Shown here: positions 48,701 through 61,395 of the stretch, piece by piece | How positions within the stretch are numbered: the first letter of the stretch is position 1 | Layout: every line of letters begins with the position of its first letter | Origin: Polytrichum commune | Taxonomy: Eukaryota; Streptophyta; Polytrichopsida; Polytrichales; Polytrichaceae | NCBI GenBank assembly: GCA_950295325.1 | Contig: OX485805.1 | Span: forward strand, 24,973,501 to 25,037,500 | DNA length: 64,000 bases | Direction of reading: 5' to 3' | Program-made: the position numbers and the translations under genes | The notes under the pieces: model-generated | Databases searched by the model: none | Told to the model about the DNA's origin: nothing | Seen by the model: only the letters and a program-made list of their open reading frames with translations

Positions 48701-51700
48701 ACTGGATTCTGCAAGGTAAAGAGCTCATGCAGTGCTTTTTAATTTTGTTTATACTTTCACGAATCCGATTATTCTGTACGTTCCTATGGTGGAATTTCCT
48801 TTTGAAGCTTTGTTGTCCACTCTTTGAGTCTCATGGCGACTTTGATCTATGTATGTCATTCTGCTGGTGGAAGAATGGTAGCAGATGATGTAAGATAATA
48901 CAAGATGCTAAATCCTTCTTCAGAATTCATCTAGTGTAGGAGACTCATAAGAGTATTAGTGGTAGAAATTCAATGAAGAAGTTGTATTTGTGGGAAATTT
49001 GTCCATTTGTCCATGGGATGTAGAGTTGTAGGATTGTAGAGCTTTGGTACTCTAATCAAGGAGTCGATGTTGAAACCTATACACCTGCATATATTGTACT
49101 CACCACAACGCCTGGAGGTCAGAGGCTAAACACAACATCTGATATAGTGTGACTCACAAAATTTGTCTTGCAACCATGGGTGGCAATGAGTCAGGCTGTC
49201 AAATGACACTTGGTGCTACATGACAAGTTAGGAAGCCCACGTTAAATACCATAGCACACTAATATTCGTGCCACACTAATTCAGATGTTTAGTGTAGCAT
49301 GGAGGTTCTTTTGGACATTGAGAAGCTTTCTAGCATAGTTCTGATGAGCTATATAACAAGCTCTATTTGCAATGCTGCAGATTTGCTAGAGGGTGCTGCT
49401 GACCTTAGCCTTGACCTTCTCTTCAAAGATTTAAAGCTTGAGAAGTGGTTCAATGACTCCAAAGTAGACAAAGGGATGTACTGGCCATTGGTGATTCTGC
49501 GCCTGTTCAAGCTAGTGATCACAATTTGTATCAATACTGACCAGGGCCGAATCCATAGGAGAGTCCTTGGAGGCTTGATTGCGCTCTTTCGAAAGCAGTC
49601 TCGAGTCCTAGCCGAGCTTTCACCTCATTTGAAAGAAGAACTACAAAAAGTCTTTCCCAAAACTTCGGAACAGAATCCGCCGATAGCAAAACTCGTCGAT
49701 GCCTTCTCCTTGGCAATGAAAGCCATGGGGGATCCATTGATTGTGCTCCGGAAAAATGGACGTCCACATGCAGGTATGAGTTGGCATACTACGGCTCAAA
49801 AGAATTTGAGAGTGGTTTGGGTGGAGGACCGGTTGCAGACATACTCAACGTTCAATCTTACTGCACTGGAGCAAAAGACAGTTACTGTGGGTGCCAATGA
49901 AACTGTCAGTAAAACAGGCATGGAAAAAATGGGCTCTGAAGATGAAAAGGAGCTTAAGATGGAAGATGAGGGTGAGGGATTCTCTGATTGCAACAAAGTC
50001 ATCGAGGACGAAGAAGGTGCACAGAAGACCTCACATTTAATATCCGAAAATTCCTTGCAATTGGATTCGTTGAGCAGTTTCAGAAAACCAGGTATTTATC
50101 TATCACTCCAACTTGTGTGGATACATCTGAAGTTTTCCTCTGGGAACAGTCTGTGAAGGTCATCATTGTGACTCGCCTGAATATGAAGGTCTCAGTCCCC
50201 TTGACACTTCAAAAGAAAATGTTGGAATATGTGTAATAGAAACATGAAGGAATTCACAGCTTAAGAGTAGATTGAGTTGGCTTTGACCTTGGTATCTTAG
50301 TATGCCATTCTGGTATTGGAATGTCATTTCAAGCTATACAGGTCACAGGGGAACAGCTGGCATTTTCTCAATTTCAAATTATTTGTGGCCAATTGCAATG
50401 GCTTCTTATACATGTTGAACTCCAAACTACCGTAGAGTGCTGTGTGCAGAGAGGCAATTTCCATGTGGCGCGACACATGAATAACCAATTGGTGTTAACT
50501 AATGTAAATATGACACGAGGCAAAATTATTCCAATGCATTAATTATTGTGTCGACCAAACAACACTCTATGGTATTTGTAATGAATTGTCTGGTAACTGC
50601 TCTAATGCCTTTTTGAATGCTCATGTACTATATAGGTCACGAAGTCAGTAAAGTAGCACCAAGCTCCATGACATCAGATAGTGTGATATTGGAGGATGGC
50701 ACAAGACTCTCAAGAGCAATTGTTGAGCAGCTGAAGAGGCTACTTGCAGCAGCGAGAGAGAATATCCAAATTCCCTTGACTCCTGTGGAGACTTACCAGC
50801 GTGAGGCGCGCTCCGTCTTCCTACGGAAATGCATAACGGATAAAGTGTACATTGAGTTATTCAACTCTAAGGCTTGCTCGCTCTTGGTATTGGTCCTTAC
50901 CTACCCTCTTGATAATAGAGTTATTCTTAGAGTAAAAACCAGTGTTTTAAGGAAATCAGGACCCATTAAGTGGGTTCCAGGGGTGAGATTGAGCTTATTT
51001 GGAAAGAAAAGGCACTTTAGAGATTTCTATATGTAACTCGTGCAGCCTAATCAATGGACCCCCTCTTTTAGACCTTGAACAACAAAAGGGTGACATCAAA
51101 GTGTAATGGAGGGTGGGGGTGGTTCAATGACTCAAACTCAAGATTGGGCCCAAACTCGTGAATCCTCTCTTGTTGACCCAAAACTCAATCTTCCTTGAGT
51201 TTATCTTATGACTAAATAGAGGACGCTATAAACGCGATCTTGAGAAGATTCCTATAAAACTCATGGTTTCAACCCTCCCTTTTGGCACTTCACAAATAAC
51301 TTTCATATCTCCATTTTTTGTAAACATGACAGAAGATTGCAAACCCTAAGGCCTGGGACGCTGACCAGGTTACAGAGGAGATGGTTGTGGGTTGTGAATA
51401 TAATATGACCCAAAGAATCTAGTGCCCCATCAATACTGAGGTCAAGGATAATAGAATTTTGTAAAATTTTGCAATTATCTGTCTGTAATCAAATCTAACC
51501 ATACGGAACCCTAAGTGGCAAGGTGAAATTTCTCTTTGTCGTTAATCTGGTTGTCCTGATGACAGGCTCATGTGGATGAGCATTTGATGAAACTCAATAA
51601 GGCGCTGGACATCATCAAAGACAATGAAAAGCTCGATGACGAAGGCGAGTTGTTGGAGAGATTTAGTGATGCCAAGGAAACGCTCGAAGGAGCTGTAGGG

Positions 51701-52588
51701 GACTTAAATTCAAAGTGAGTACCTCATTCCTTTGAGCCATTAATTTGACGGTTTTCAATGCTAAAGTAGATTACAGCCTGAACCGGCATTTCTTAAAACA
51801 CTCGATTTATGCACTAAGGGGCACATTACACTAGAGCTTGAGGGCCCGTGACCATTGAACACCGAACCTATGACCGCCCAAATGAATGGGAAGGCTTCAT
51901 TTTAGAATGCAAATCTAGGACCTCCAAAAATCTCCCATTTAGTCAACTGCCTCCTGTGCTTTGGCGCTGGCCTGTCGGCCTTCTGTCTCAAAAAATTCTC
52001 CCATTTTTTAAGTCTCATTAATGAGAGATCCTTGGGTGTCATATCTTACTATTTTAAAATGAAGCCCAGGCTTTCAATTGGGTGGTTATAGGTTGACCTA
52101 TCTTACACTTGTGGTATTGGGTTGACCTAGCTTACACTTGGAAGGCCCGGGACTACACAAATCTCAATTTCAATCTTCCATGGTACGGCGTTTGGACAAG
52201 TTTAAAGGCCCTCAGAATTTCATGGTCACTGCGCTTGGTCACACTGTAAAGTGGCTCTTCTATAATTTACACTGTCTATCAAACCTGAAAATTTGATTCA
52301 TGTACCTTCAATGTGGCAATGTGTGGCAGGTCCGAATTACACGAGGAGATGGGTCAATACTGGCTGCATGAAAAAATCGAGGAGGTCGAGAAGTTGCTCA
52401 AGAATAGCAAGACGGAACTGCGAGGGCCGTTGAAGAAACTTTTCAAGGAAGCCGGGGTTGCAGTGGACAGTCAGGAGCCTCCCCAGTCTGGACCCACACC
52501 CAAGTCGGGCCAAGCCCAGAATTTGCCCAAACCAAACAACAAAGGAAACAAAAACAAGAAAAGCAAGAAAAACAAGAAGAAGAAATAG
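36254..52588 (+). CDS. ParB-like/Sen1-like/UvrD-like (TRANK1-type) giant double helicase, 15 exons
   Basis: Reconstructed exons: 36254-36766, 37392-37982, 38631-39845, 40401-40731, 40996-41254, 41489-41705, 42295-43193, 43570-45004, 45604-45948, 46272-46509, 46658-48715, 49381-50091, 50636-50886, 51566-51714, 52330-52588. Every border is GT-AG with matching phase; the sum is 9,471 nt, about 3,156 aa. Domains: ParB/Srx-like (about 16-103), Sen1/Upf1-type SF1B helicase (about 160-1042, GPPGTGKT 429-436), UvrD/Rep-type SF1A helicase (about 1043-1935, GRSGTGKT 1260-1267), TPR-like TRANK1-type region (1936-2940), coiled coil and lysine-rich tail. Plants have related uncharacterised TRANK1-like proteins in which the two helicases are fused. 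All helicase motifs are intact, so ATP-driven RNA/DNA unwinding or remodelling in the nucleus is inferred. The least certain borders are the start and the end of exon 13 (donor at 50887). A split into two genes at about 42 kb is unlikely because the junction is in phase. Confidence 0.85.
38273..38305 (+). repeat. 11-bp tandem repeat in intron 2
   Basis: GAATGAGTACA is repeated three times head to tail within the 648-bp intron between exons 2 and 3. Confidence 0.9.
39845..40408 (+). repeat. Tandem duplication of an entire intron (intron 3) with both splice borders
   Basis: Unit 1 (39845-40110) opens GGTAGATCCTAATCGAAG at the exon 3 donor and ends GATGCAGGTTGCAC. Unit 2 (40111-40408) opens GGTAGATCCTTATCGAAGG and ends GATGCAGGTTGCAC at the real exon 4 acceptor. 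Shared words include GAAGCAGTCAAA, GGTCTCGAGCA and GATGGATG. The middle junction is therefore an acceptor, ten exon-like bases (40102-40111) and a donor. Confidence 0.85.
41860..42105. mobile_element. Hairpin-family MITE in intron 6
   Basis: Imperfect palindrome centred near GGCATGCC (about 41960). The arms carry GTGCATGCTCGGAGGTAGT and ACTACCTCCAAGCATGCGCC. Clearly related to the element in intron 8 (45218-45460) and, more distantly, to 32095-32434. Confidence 0.7.
42295..45948 (+). other. Exons 7-9: UvrD/Rep-type SF1A helicase module (TRANK1-like)
   Basis: Motif [10 protein letters not shown] is at 1260. A low-complexity Asp/Glu/Gly stretch at about 1290-1306 forms an inserted acidic loop. 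Motif II DEVQD is at 1630-1634, and motif III begins [12 protein letters not shown]. Motif IV is in TMNFRTH, motif V is [15 protein letters not shown] across the exon 8/9 junction, and motif VI is [13 protein letters not shown]. Exon 8 also has a long acidic segment (about residues 1455-1495). The motif set is that of the TRANK1-like branch and looks catalytically competent. Confidence 0.88.
45218..45460. mobile_element. Hairpin-family MITE in intron 8
   Basis: It shares AGTGCATGCTCGGAGGTAGTGCTTGAAT and CTCAATGAA(C/T)C words with the intron 6 element and folds about the GGCATGC centre. It ends ATGCAAAACAACCAACTCCCG, like the hairpin family at 32.4 kb. It lies between the exons encoding helicase motif V. 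Confidence 0.7.
46272..52588 (+). other. Exons 10-15: TPR-like C-terminal half, coiled coil and lysine-rich tail
   Basis: Exon 10 starts [18 protein letters not shown], and exon 11 has [20 protein letters not shown] and [20 protein letters not shown], helical repeats like TPRs. Exons 11-12 are long helical sequence typical of TRANK1-like C-termini. Exon 14 and the start of exon 15 are rich in charged heptads (a probable coiled coil), and the last 16 residues are almost all Lys/Asn/Gly/Ser. The tail could be a nuclear/nucleolar signal or bind nucleic acid. The exon 13 end is the weakest call: the frame stays open to 51036, but a donor at 50887 keeps phase 0 into exon 14. Confidence 0.75.
51816..52259. 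mobile_element. TIR element in the last intron
   Basis: The left end AAGGGGCACATTACACTAGAG and right end ACACTGTAAAGTGGCTCTT are imperfect inverted repeats resembling the family E termini. The interior repeats GGTTGACCTA(T/G)CTTACACTTG twice (near 52093 and 52121). Non-coding, 444 bp. Confidence 0.5.
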
Positions 52589-55500
52589 ATCCTGTGGGTC
52601 TGTAAATATGCTCCACTAGCCCATGGATCCAACATGAGTACTGGAATCCAAGAGGCAGGTTCTATTCTGTACAGTCTTCACATACATTTTGCCTTCCCTT
52701 GTATCCTTACAGGACGTCTGTATCAGCAAAGAACCATTACTCAGTAGCAGCATCTCAATTTTTATTACAGAGATTCTGCAGTCTTCTTACTTGAAATATA
52801 GGAAGATGAAGCTTTGTATGCACATTTTCACCCAATTCCTAAGAGAAAACAAATGGATTTTGGATCATTCGCCGCAGTCTCTTGGGATATGAGTTCTTGT
52901 GATTCTGTTCCGCCCAGTTACAAGAGAATACCTCACAAGCAGGTTTGACATCAAAATATAAGGGTTGGGCCATAAGCTTATTGCAGTAGAAACAAGGCAG
53001 TGAGGGTTTTGCGCTCACCGTGTAGATGTCTTCACATATGATCATTCTCTTAAAACGCTTCTACCAGTAATTTTGTGTTTATCATTCTCTGTTCTGATTG
53101 TAAGGTAGATGGGTCTTTAAAGCTTACTTTTCCGCCTAGCCCACTTACTCCTAGGATATGGAACACACGATGAGTACAAGATGGAGAGCAAATTCACTGT
53201 CAAGGCCATAGCCACTTTCCTCATAATTTTTGGAGCTCAAATGAATATCTTATTCATTGTAAAAGTAAAGATTCTTGTGCTAATTAAGTGGCCATGTAGG
53301 TCCCTCCCACTTATGTTGACTATTGAGTCTAGAATGGTTATTATTATTGAAAGACTTCTACAACAAGATGCATATTACTCACATAAAAGGACTCTTAACA
53401 CATTCTATGACTTGAACTTAGGTTAGAAACAGATGAAGAAGCTTAACCAAGCATCAAACAACATTGTGAAGTAAGCTCCCTCTTTACTACATTGTGTACC
53501 GCAAGGCTGCAGTATCACACACAACCAAAACCTACATAGGCAGCACCTTGCCATACACTCCTAGGCAAGAACTCAAGACACACACCAAAACCTAACTACT
53601 CACATTCCCGTGTGTACTTAAAGGGTACTAAAGAGAGAGATGAAATCATTACTTGAAGAGGGAAGGCCACTACCACAGTCCTTTCAAACGAGAGCAGGGA
53701 AGACTGAGGGTGAGATGGCAAACTGATTACATGGACATCCTAATTGGCAAGTTCTAGTCAACAAAGTGATGATCTGGACAAACCCTAAACAATAATTATA
53801 TTTTGAGCATGTAGTTCGATCTCCCTTACATGCATGTCTTTTGGTATCTATTTTTGGAGCCATGCCAACCACATACCACTCAAGAATAGGTGTCCAAAAA
53901 AGTAATCGAATTATCCACATCTACCTTACATGACAATACAAAGTCTTATCCTCCCTCAATCATTCTAAATAAAAGAGATGTCATGTTCTATAAGCACCTT
54001 GCCACGGCACCAAGATTGATATTGTCGTTTTCCTTTAATCATATTTATTAAACAGGCCTTTGGCCAAACTATTCTCTTGCCTAAGGTAAATGGCAGACAA
54101 TGTTCATAGGTTAGTAACGCTTTGACCAACCAATCAAGGCAAACCATCAAAGCTCCATCACAGAGGTAGGTATATTACATCGACCCCCTCCACAAATTGA
54201 CACCATAAGCCACCCCACAAGCATATTTGGTGAGGTGTGGACAACTCGAACCTAAGATCTTAACCCAAACCACGTGGACACTCCAAGGTTAGACTATCAA
54301 AGGCTAGAATAATGCTTGGATGAAAGACCTTCCTTGATTTAGTTATGATTATCAAAAGTACATGTGTGTTGATTCTTTAAAACGAATACCTAGGTCCCCC
54401 CCCCCCCAATTATGTCAATTATAACGTGTTTTAAGTAGTTAAACAAATCGTAGTCCAATCTCTTATAAACATGTGTCTTTTTGTGTTTGTTCTTAGATCC
54501 ATACATAATCACAAATTGCTCAAACATAGGTGTCCCGTTAAGAAAACTAATTGAATTAGGTTCTCGTACTTTTGGTATCAAGACATTCATGATAGATTCT
54601 AGAACTCTCCTCCTTACATGCTATCTAGTGTTGTATGTCAATTTGGCGGGAGTTTGTGAAATATTGGCTAAACTAGGATTTAAATATATTTGGATTTATG
54701 CATGAAGTTTGGACATTTCCAACTGCCAACATGACACACACTAGTTGCAAAACTACACAAATATGATGGTTGGGAAACATGGAATACAAACATTCAAAGT
54801 TGTGGTTGTGTGTTATTGCTTTTGTTGTTGTCATTTGATGTTTTTGTCCCCACAAGTACACATCCCTTATTGTTTTTGGACAAGTGGAATGAGAATATTT
54901 CTATAATGATGATAGCCACTTTGACTACTACAACAATTTAAATGAGCATACATTGCTACCTGAGGCAGTTGAGCCTTAAAGCGACACTTTCATAAACTTT
55001 TTCTATTCCAAGTAGGCAAAATAAGTTGGAAATTTTTCATAAAATAATAAATTTAATGTGGAACCTCCATAAATTCATAGAGCCAAATAATGAGCATCTT
55101 TACTCTCCACTAGGAGGTGGTCATTGATGTTGGATTGCTAGGTGTGATCAGCCTTTGTTGCAGGTGAGAGCCTTCTATTAAAACAAATGTGTCGTCCCCC
55201 TGTTGTGGTTCACTTCTTACACCACCTCGTCGACCAGATAAATCCCCCAATTAGCCATGCTCTTCTCAACACATTCTTGCATTCTTCTTCCACTGCTACT
55301 ATGAATAGCCACAATGATGTTATTTTACACTTTATGTCCCAAATGAATAACCGTTTGTGACAATGACTCACTCGACGGCATTGTCACACTCACTCGTTGA
55401 CGGTTTAAGGATGAAAAATAGGTGTTGCCAAAAGTAAGGTGTTACTTTAAGACACTGCTACCTTAGTATATCATTATAAAAAAAAGAAACCATAGCCCCA

Positions 55501-57656
55501 AGGCAATTCCTACAAACCAGTGTCAAATTATTTATTTATGTCAAAAAAAATTATACATGGAATATTCCGTTAGATTCCCATATTTTCTTTACAAAATCGA
55601 TACTTAGGGACCAAAGAACTTTCAAAACTTTCAACAAATCCCCAAATACAATACAATAAACCCCGAGAGCAGCATGGTACCAAAGATCATGGGTTCACGG
55701 TAGGCTGAGAGCGGCAATCACAAAGCCGGTGAGGGAAAAGTTTGTGAAGTCCTGGCCATTTGTTTCTTTTGGAGTCGGCCGCGCCACCTTCACTTATTAT
55801 TAAAAAGTCTACACTAGTATGTGCATGACGCTTATCAAAGCACGGGTGGACCGACCACTTGTCAAAACCCTATTGGTGGCCACAAAAGCATCATTCTCTG
55901 GGACCGTGTGGCAGTTGAACATCTCCGTAGACCCGCACGAACAAAGGAATGATAACTTCCGTTCATCCATCGGATGGATAGAAGATAGATCGTATCTCGA
56001 GGTCCTTCCCATCACCACATGACTTGGGAATTCTCGCCCAACTCTCCAAAAGGAGTTGGAGGGAGTACGAATATGAGGTAGGAGCACCTTAACCCAACAC
56101 CCTCACAATCTTGCATCATAGGTACATGTTGATTTGGGGAATGTTCGCCATGTGAACATCAAGGTCTCCTAATGGTTTCGGGTGTCAATACAATCTTCAT
56201 TTCGAAAGAGTTTTTGTATTTATTTCAATACTAAAGGGGGGGAGGGAGGGATAAACAAATCATAATACACTTGATTTTATTTTTTTACTTGGGTTTTTAA
56301 AAAAACATTTATGGGGCTCATATGGCTGCCACGTGTATGCCAACTACCTTAACTTTGTGAATGAAGGTGCTCTTACCTTGATGATAACAAGCGCCTAGTT
56401 GCAAAGAGTGTTATGCCCTAGTATTCTCTTGCACACATGGCCAATTTTGGTTGGTTGTCCGAACTTTGGTGAACACCAAAGTTGGGTTCGTTTGAGAGAC
56501 CACTTTACATCAACAAGCAATTGCAATTGGATTGCACTTGAAGAAGCGAGTTACAAACACCATATGTGGTTAGTTTTAGTTGATTGTCAAACTTTGGCCC
56601 ATTTCAAAGACCACCCCTAGGTCTTCTCCCACATGGCAAAGCCAATAAACTCATGGACTGTGTTATTATATTGTGATTCACTGAAATAAACAATGCTCAG
56701 TTGTAGGTCAATGCACTGTGGGGCCAGGGATTTGATGGGCATTTTGCCCCATTTATTATGTGTGTTCCTTTGTAAAATGTATAGTACGCAGCTTGAGTGT
56801 ATTTGAATGCACAACAATGTGACTATCCAATAGCAAAATTCGGACGGGGATTACAAAAATGATCACAACAAGATTTTTAATTTTTAATTTATATTTATAA
56901 TATTTTATTCAAAACTAATTGCCTTCATGTGCAGCAGGCGAGGGGCCCATGTGGCACCCTAAATTTGTTGTGCATTTGCTAGGCATGTCTCTCTTATAAT
57001 AATTTTCCATGATTTTATGTGGAATATTCACTGGCATCTAGTCTCTTGTTATGCACTTTTATTTGAGAAAGGGAGCATAGCCAAAAGGTTGTGTAATGTT
57101 ATAGAGTTACATAGCATAGATATTGAGCATGTGTAACGACATTATCTCTTTCTATTCTACATCGACATCTATGTGCAATCAGGTTGACCCAAGGCTAATG
57201 AAGTCGTAAACATGTATGTTGGAGGAAAATCATTAAATATTGGACCCCTTAGAAGAAAACACTGTAATTTTTTATTACATAAACATGTGGTTGAAGCCTA
57301 GGCACATAATTCTCACCTCAAAAATGAGCTTGGGTGGCAACCACAAATATTTACAAACTAATAAGATCCTAATTCAAATAACATTGACAAGAAGAATTCA
57401 GAGGAGGACAAGAGATCATTTCCGGGTCTCACATCTAATCGTTCTTTCTTCAATTGAGTGCAAGATTACACAAAATTGGCAAACTAACTATAATCAAGTA
57501 AACATAACAAAATGAGAGTAAATAATTATTCCTTCCTACCTACCTCCCTCACTCTCCTCCTAATCTTTCCTTTCTCCCCTTAGACTCCCACCTCATATCT
57601 TCCTTGGGTCTTCCTTGCCCTCACATACATTGTGTTCATTGAAGCTCTAATACTCA
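52589..57656. other. Gene-free stretch downstream of the helicase gene
   Basis: The first few hundred bases are the presumed 3' UTR; no clear polyadenylation signal was chosen. Beyond that there is AT-rich sequence with short ORFs lacking family features, a poly-C run (about 54396-54405), and no repeat I could match with confidence. Confidence 0.4.
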
Positions 57657-58604
57657 TTTGGTAAGATGAATTCAAAGAAGTGCAAACTCAATTTCATGAA
57701 TTCACACACCAATTCAGCAATGGGTTTTTCATTGGAATCATGAACCAAGTTCACTATATAGACAACAACTTGAATGTTCAACCAATTTCACTACATGTTG
57801 TGAACAAATTCATGATTAGGTACCCATGTTCACAACTTCAAACTCAATTTCATGAACTATACAACTTAATTTCACAAAGAACGGCACATCATATATAAGA
57901 TTATTCTAATCATTCCCCACGATTAGCTCTACCAAAATTTTGATTAACCTCTCTTATCCAACCTTGGACCATGTATGCAATGATTGATTGTAGATCGTCA
58001 TCAATGCTAGTACGAAGACAATGTTTGGAGTCTCTCACCAACAACTAGATGTTGCAACAACCATACACCATTCTCTAAACACATTTTCCACTCTGCTCAC
58101 GCGGCCAATACTCTCGAATCCATGAGATTGCACACTCTAACTACATTGGGTTTGTGTTGCATGCTTCACTGTACAACAATCAAAGACCAAAGAAGAACCG
58201 GCATTGCTTGCTTCCAGCTTTGAGGGAGTGTAATGAAAGACTGAAGGAAATCCGACATCAAGGCTAGAGGCTTCCAGGAAAACATAGAACAAAGAGGAAC
58301 CAATGAACAACAAAATAGCAAAGAATGTGAAACGAGGAAGTGAGAAGTTGTGAATATGAAAACCATAGAGTGCAAAAAGGTTAATGAAATTGGTTTGAAT
58401 GATCTGTGAAGTTGCTAAAGGTAAAGGTCCACTATCATGAAATTGAGATGCGCCACACATCAAGTTGGTTTAGAAGAACTATGAACTAATTTAGAAGGTT
58501 CATGAAATTGGTAAACACTTAGGTAATATTGGGTGGAAGGTTCATGAACTAGCTTGGACCTTCATGAAAACAAGTTTGCACTTCTATGAAGTCACCTTAC
58601 CAAA
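57657..58604. mobile_element. 948-bp TIR element with TTCATGAA-type subterminal motifs
   Basis: The left end TTTGGTAAGATGAATTCAAA is continued by a GAAGTGCAAACT segment and TTTCATGA. It pairs over about 45 bp with the right end, which reads TTCATGAA, AGTTTGCACTTC, CACCTTACCAAA. Both halves contain several TTCATGAA/CATGAAATT words, the kind of clustered subterminal motif bound by transposases. No transposase ORF; the short ORF at 58137-58463 has none of the usual catalytic residues. Confidence 0.75.
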
Positions 58605-60202
58605 GGAGTAAGTAGAGGTATGCAAAGCGCGATGATATAACCAAGGAACATAGAACTCAATATAATAGTACTAGTCAACAAGGGAATGTGGCTTTGGCTC
58701 GGGAGGCTCTATCCTAAAATGACATCTTAGAAGTAAGTATTTCTTAGTACTGATTTTTCCATATTAAATTGGAAATTTCACTAAGCTTCCACTAAGCTTC
58801 ACCAAATCTTATCCATTAAGTTTTCACATGCATTACCCAGGCCCTGTTACTACTCAAAGGCAATCTCCACAATGCATGTATCCCCACTTCCAATGACACT
58901 TCACCTCTAAAGTAGAGAACGGAAAACGGTGAATGGCCACTACTAATGCCCTAGACTAGGAGTAGAAATATTCTTGTGTGGACCCAAAATAGGTAATTGT
59001 AAAAATTGGTGGCCTGGAAAGGATGCAATGAGAGGCCATATGCAGTGATTGGCCAGATAAGTCATGTGTCACACCACTTGGGATCACTTTTGGGTGCCAT
59101 TGAGTTACCCGTTTTGTGTGCATCCGTATGCAAAGTAGGATATTTCATGCTCAAATTAGGGAGGTTCTACCGTACAAGTAGGGGGGGGGGCTTGATTTAT
59201 TTACCTCTTTGGGGAATTGTAACTAAATATTCTTAGAGAATAAAATTATGAAAGAACTTACATTCCTCAACATTCCCTCTACTCCTATCTCTGAGAAATA
59301 TTGCACAAATTTCAAGCCACTCTTTTTGGGCGAATTAGCTTAATTTCATTGTTTTCCATGTCTACCTTACTAAGACTTCACCTCTACTTCACAAAGATAT
59401 GGCACACAAAGGATGACATTCATATGTCAGTCCTCCCCTTGGATTGGCCACTGCCAATTAATGCTAAATATCTATGGTATCTCCTCAACTAATGACCTAT
59501 TATTGAACAAGGGGAATCATATTCATTGACATTTCACATTGTTTTGAATATTTATCACCACAATATTAACATACATGATTTTTTGTATATTGTGATTGTT
59601 ATATGGATGAATGAACAAAGAGATAAGTGTTTGAGATTCAGTTTTGACACAAGGTGATCTACATGGATAAAGAAGAGTCAACCTATTTGTGAGGTCAACC
59701 TAATTGCACATATCAATGTAGCTTTCAAGAACAAATCCAAGAATCAAGGTCCTTGATTACATGCATGAAACCAAGCATAGTCAAGTGGCAAGCTCTCATT
59801 AGTTGAGACCTCATTAGAGCTATATGTATAGAGGACAAAACTGTGGGTCCTTCATTGAGAAAATTTTCTATTAAGAATTTGTTAGCTCATCATATATTGG
59901 AACCTATTTTGAAAGTTGGGTGAAATTTTTGGGCCCTTTTTTTTCCACCTCAAATATATAAGATCCAAAATAGGGTATGCACATGGGACCCACTATCCTA
60001 AATCCCAAATCATCTTATGCAAGGCTAGCTTGGCCCACCAATCCTAGTAGGACAAATTTAAAACTTTTTTATTTCAAATAACCCAACATCATTCTTTGTG
60101 TATGGTATTTAAGCATTAAGACAACTTGGATGACTTTGGGTTAACTCTCATAAACTAGGGGTTTGGGACTAAACCCATGATTTCATCTTCTTTACTTACA
60201 AA
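58605..60202. other. Intergenic, nothing recognised
   Basis: AT-rich; a poly-G run at about 59181-59190. No gene. Confidence 0.5.
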
Positions 60203-60655
60203 TACACCCTAAACTCCGTAATATCAACCTCCATAATGTCACTCAATCTCTAATATCCCGAAACCCTAGTAGTTCAAATCTCACTCCATATTGTCACCTC
60301 TCTCTCCTCTATATCACGAATTTTGTCATCTATGCAAACCACCGATGAAGTCAACCCACACCCTCACACTGCACCACGTGTCAACACGTGGAGTGTCACC
60401 TTCTTATTCTTATTCTTCTTCTTCTTCTCATGCCACTTGTTGAATGTTGATGCATGCATATGCCACATCGCCCAGGAAGACCAAGTGAAGTGAACCACAC
60501 CACACCATTTAATACGTTACACTTTGTGCTATTCCATAGTGTCACATGCTACATTAATCCTATAATATCACGTATCCATGTTAACACTACAAAACTCCGT
60601 ACTATCACGTGCACTTTGGTTGCCACGGGTGTGATAATACGGAATTTAAAGTGTA
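60203..60655. mobile_element. MITE family C with TIRs, copy 2
   Basis: The ends TACACCCTAAACTCCGTAAT and ATAATACGGAATTTAAAGTGTA are inverted repeats. It is longer than the 13.8-kb copy because of about 100 extra bases in the middle, including (TTC)n at about 60405-60428 and a CACGTGTCAACACGTG palindrome. Confidence 0.75.
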
Positions 60656-61395
60656 ACTCTATTGTTACTTTTCTTTGGACTAAACGTTCTCCTATCTACC
60701 AAGATTCAACTTAAAGCACCTTGCTCAATAGAATCTCACCTAAGTTAGTGTATTGTCTCTGAGATGTTCATCTACTAGCTAGGGAGAACACCCACTGCAC
60801 CATTTATATAATGCTATGTGCACTATTAAAGTGAGGTACGTAATAATTGTATTCAATATTTGAAATTTCCCCAAGAATCGTTTGTTGTAGGCTGTATATT
60901 ACAATATACAGTGGGTGTCCACCAGTGTGAATGGGTCGGGTCTATGTAGATGTCTTGCTCTTTCAACTAGGCCCCTCACAATCTTTACCTAAGGTGACAA
61001 CGCAACTTAACCATATTATGACACAATAATATCTTCCTTATATGATATAAGGTAGAAATACCATAACCCGTGAAAACAAGGTGATTCGCATTGAAGATAT
61101 GGTCTTACAATCATTAGGTAATTCTTCAAGATAGACGAGAATGATTCATGAAGAATGCAAGTTGTTTCATATTTTTTTGTCATGAAAAGAAAATCATAAA
61201 ATTTTTCAAAGTGGAAAGTTGTCAAACATCCTACTTGTTCACTAGATTCTCCCTACACCGAACACGGTAATCCGCATTTCTATACAAGACATCACCTAAA
61301 CTGGTTAACTCATGAGTACATTAAACTTGACCTCCCATTGGCTACACTAAGTGTACACACATTGAAGTTGCCACCTCACCATGATCAGTTTCAGA
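60656..61395. other. Intergenic, nothing recognised
   Basis: A small palindrome CTGTATATTACAATATACAG lies at about 60892. Nothing else supported. Confidence 0.45.

Noticed and set aside
54225-54270. Reverse-strand B-box-like GGTTCGAGTT as another SINE
   Set aside because: No A box at the right distance and no second copy; a single 10-base word is not enough.
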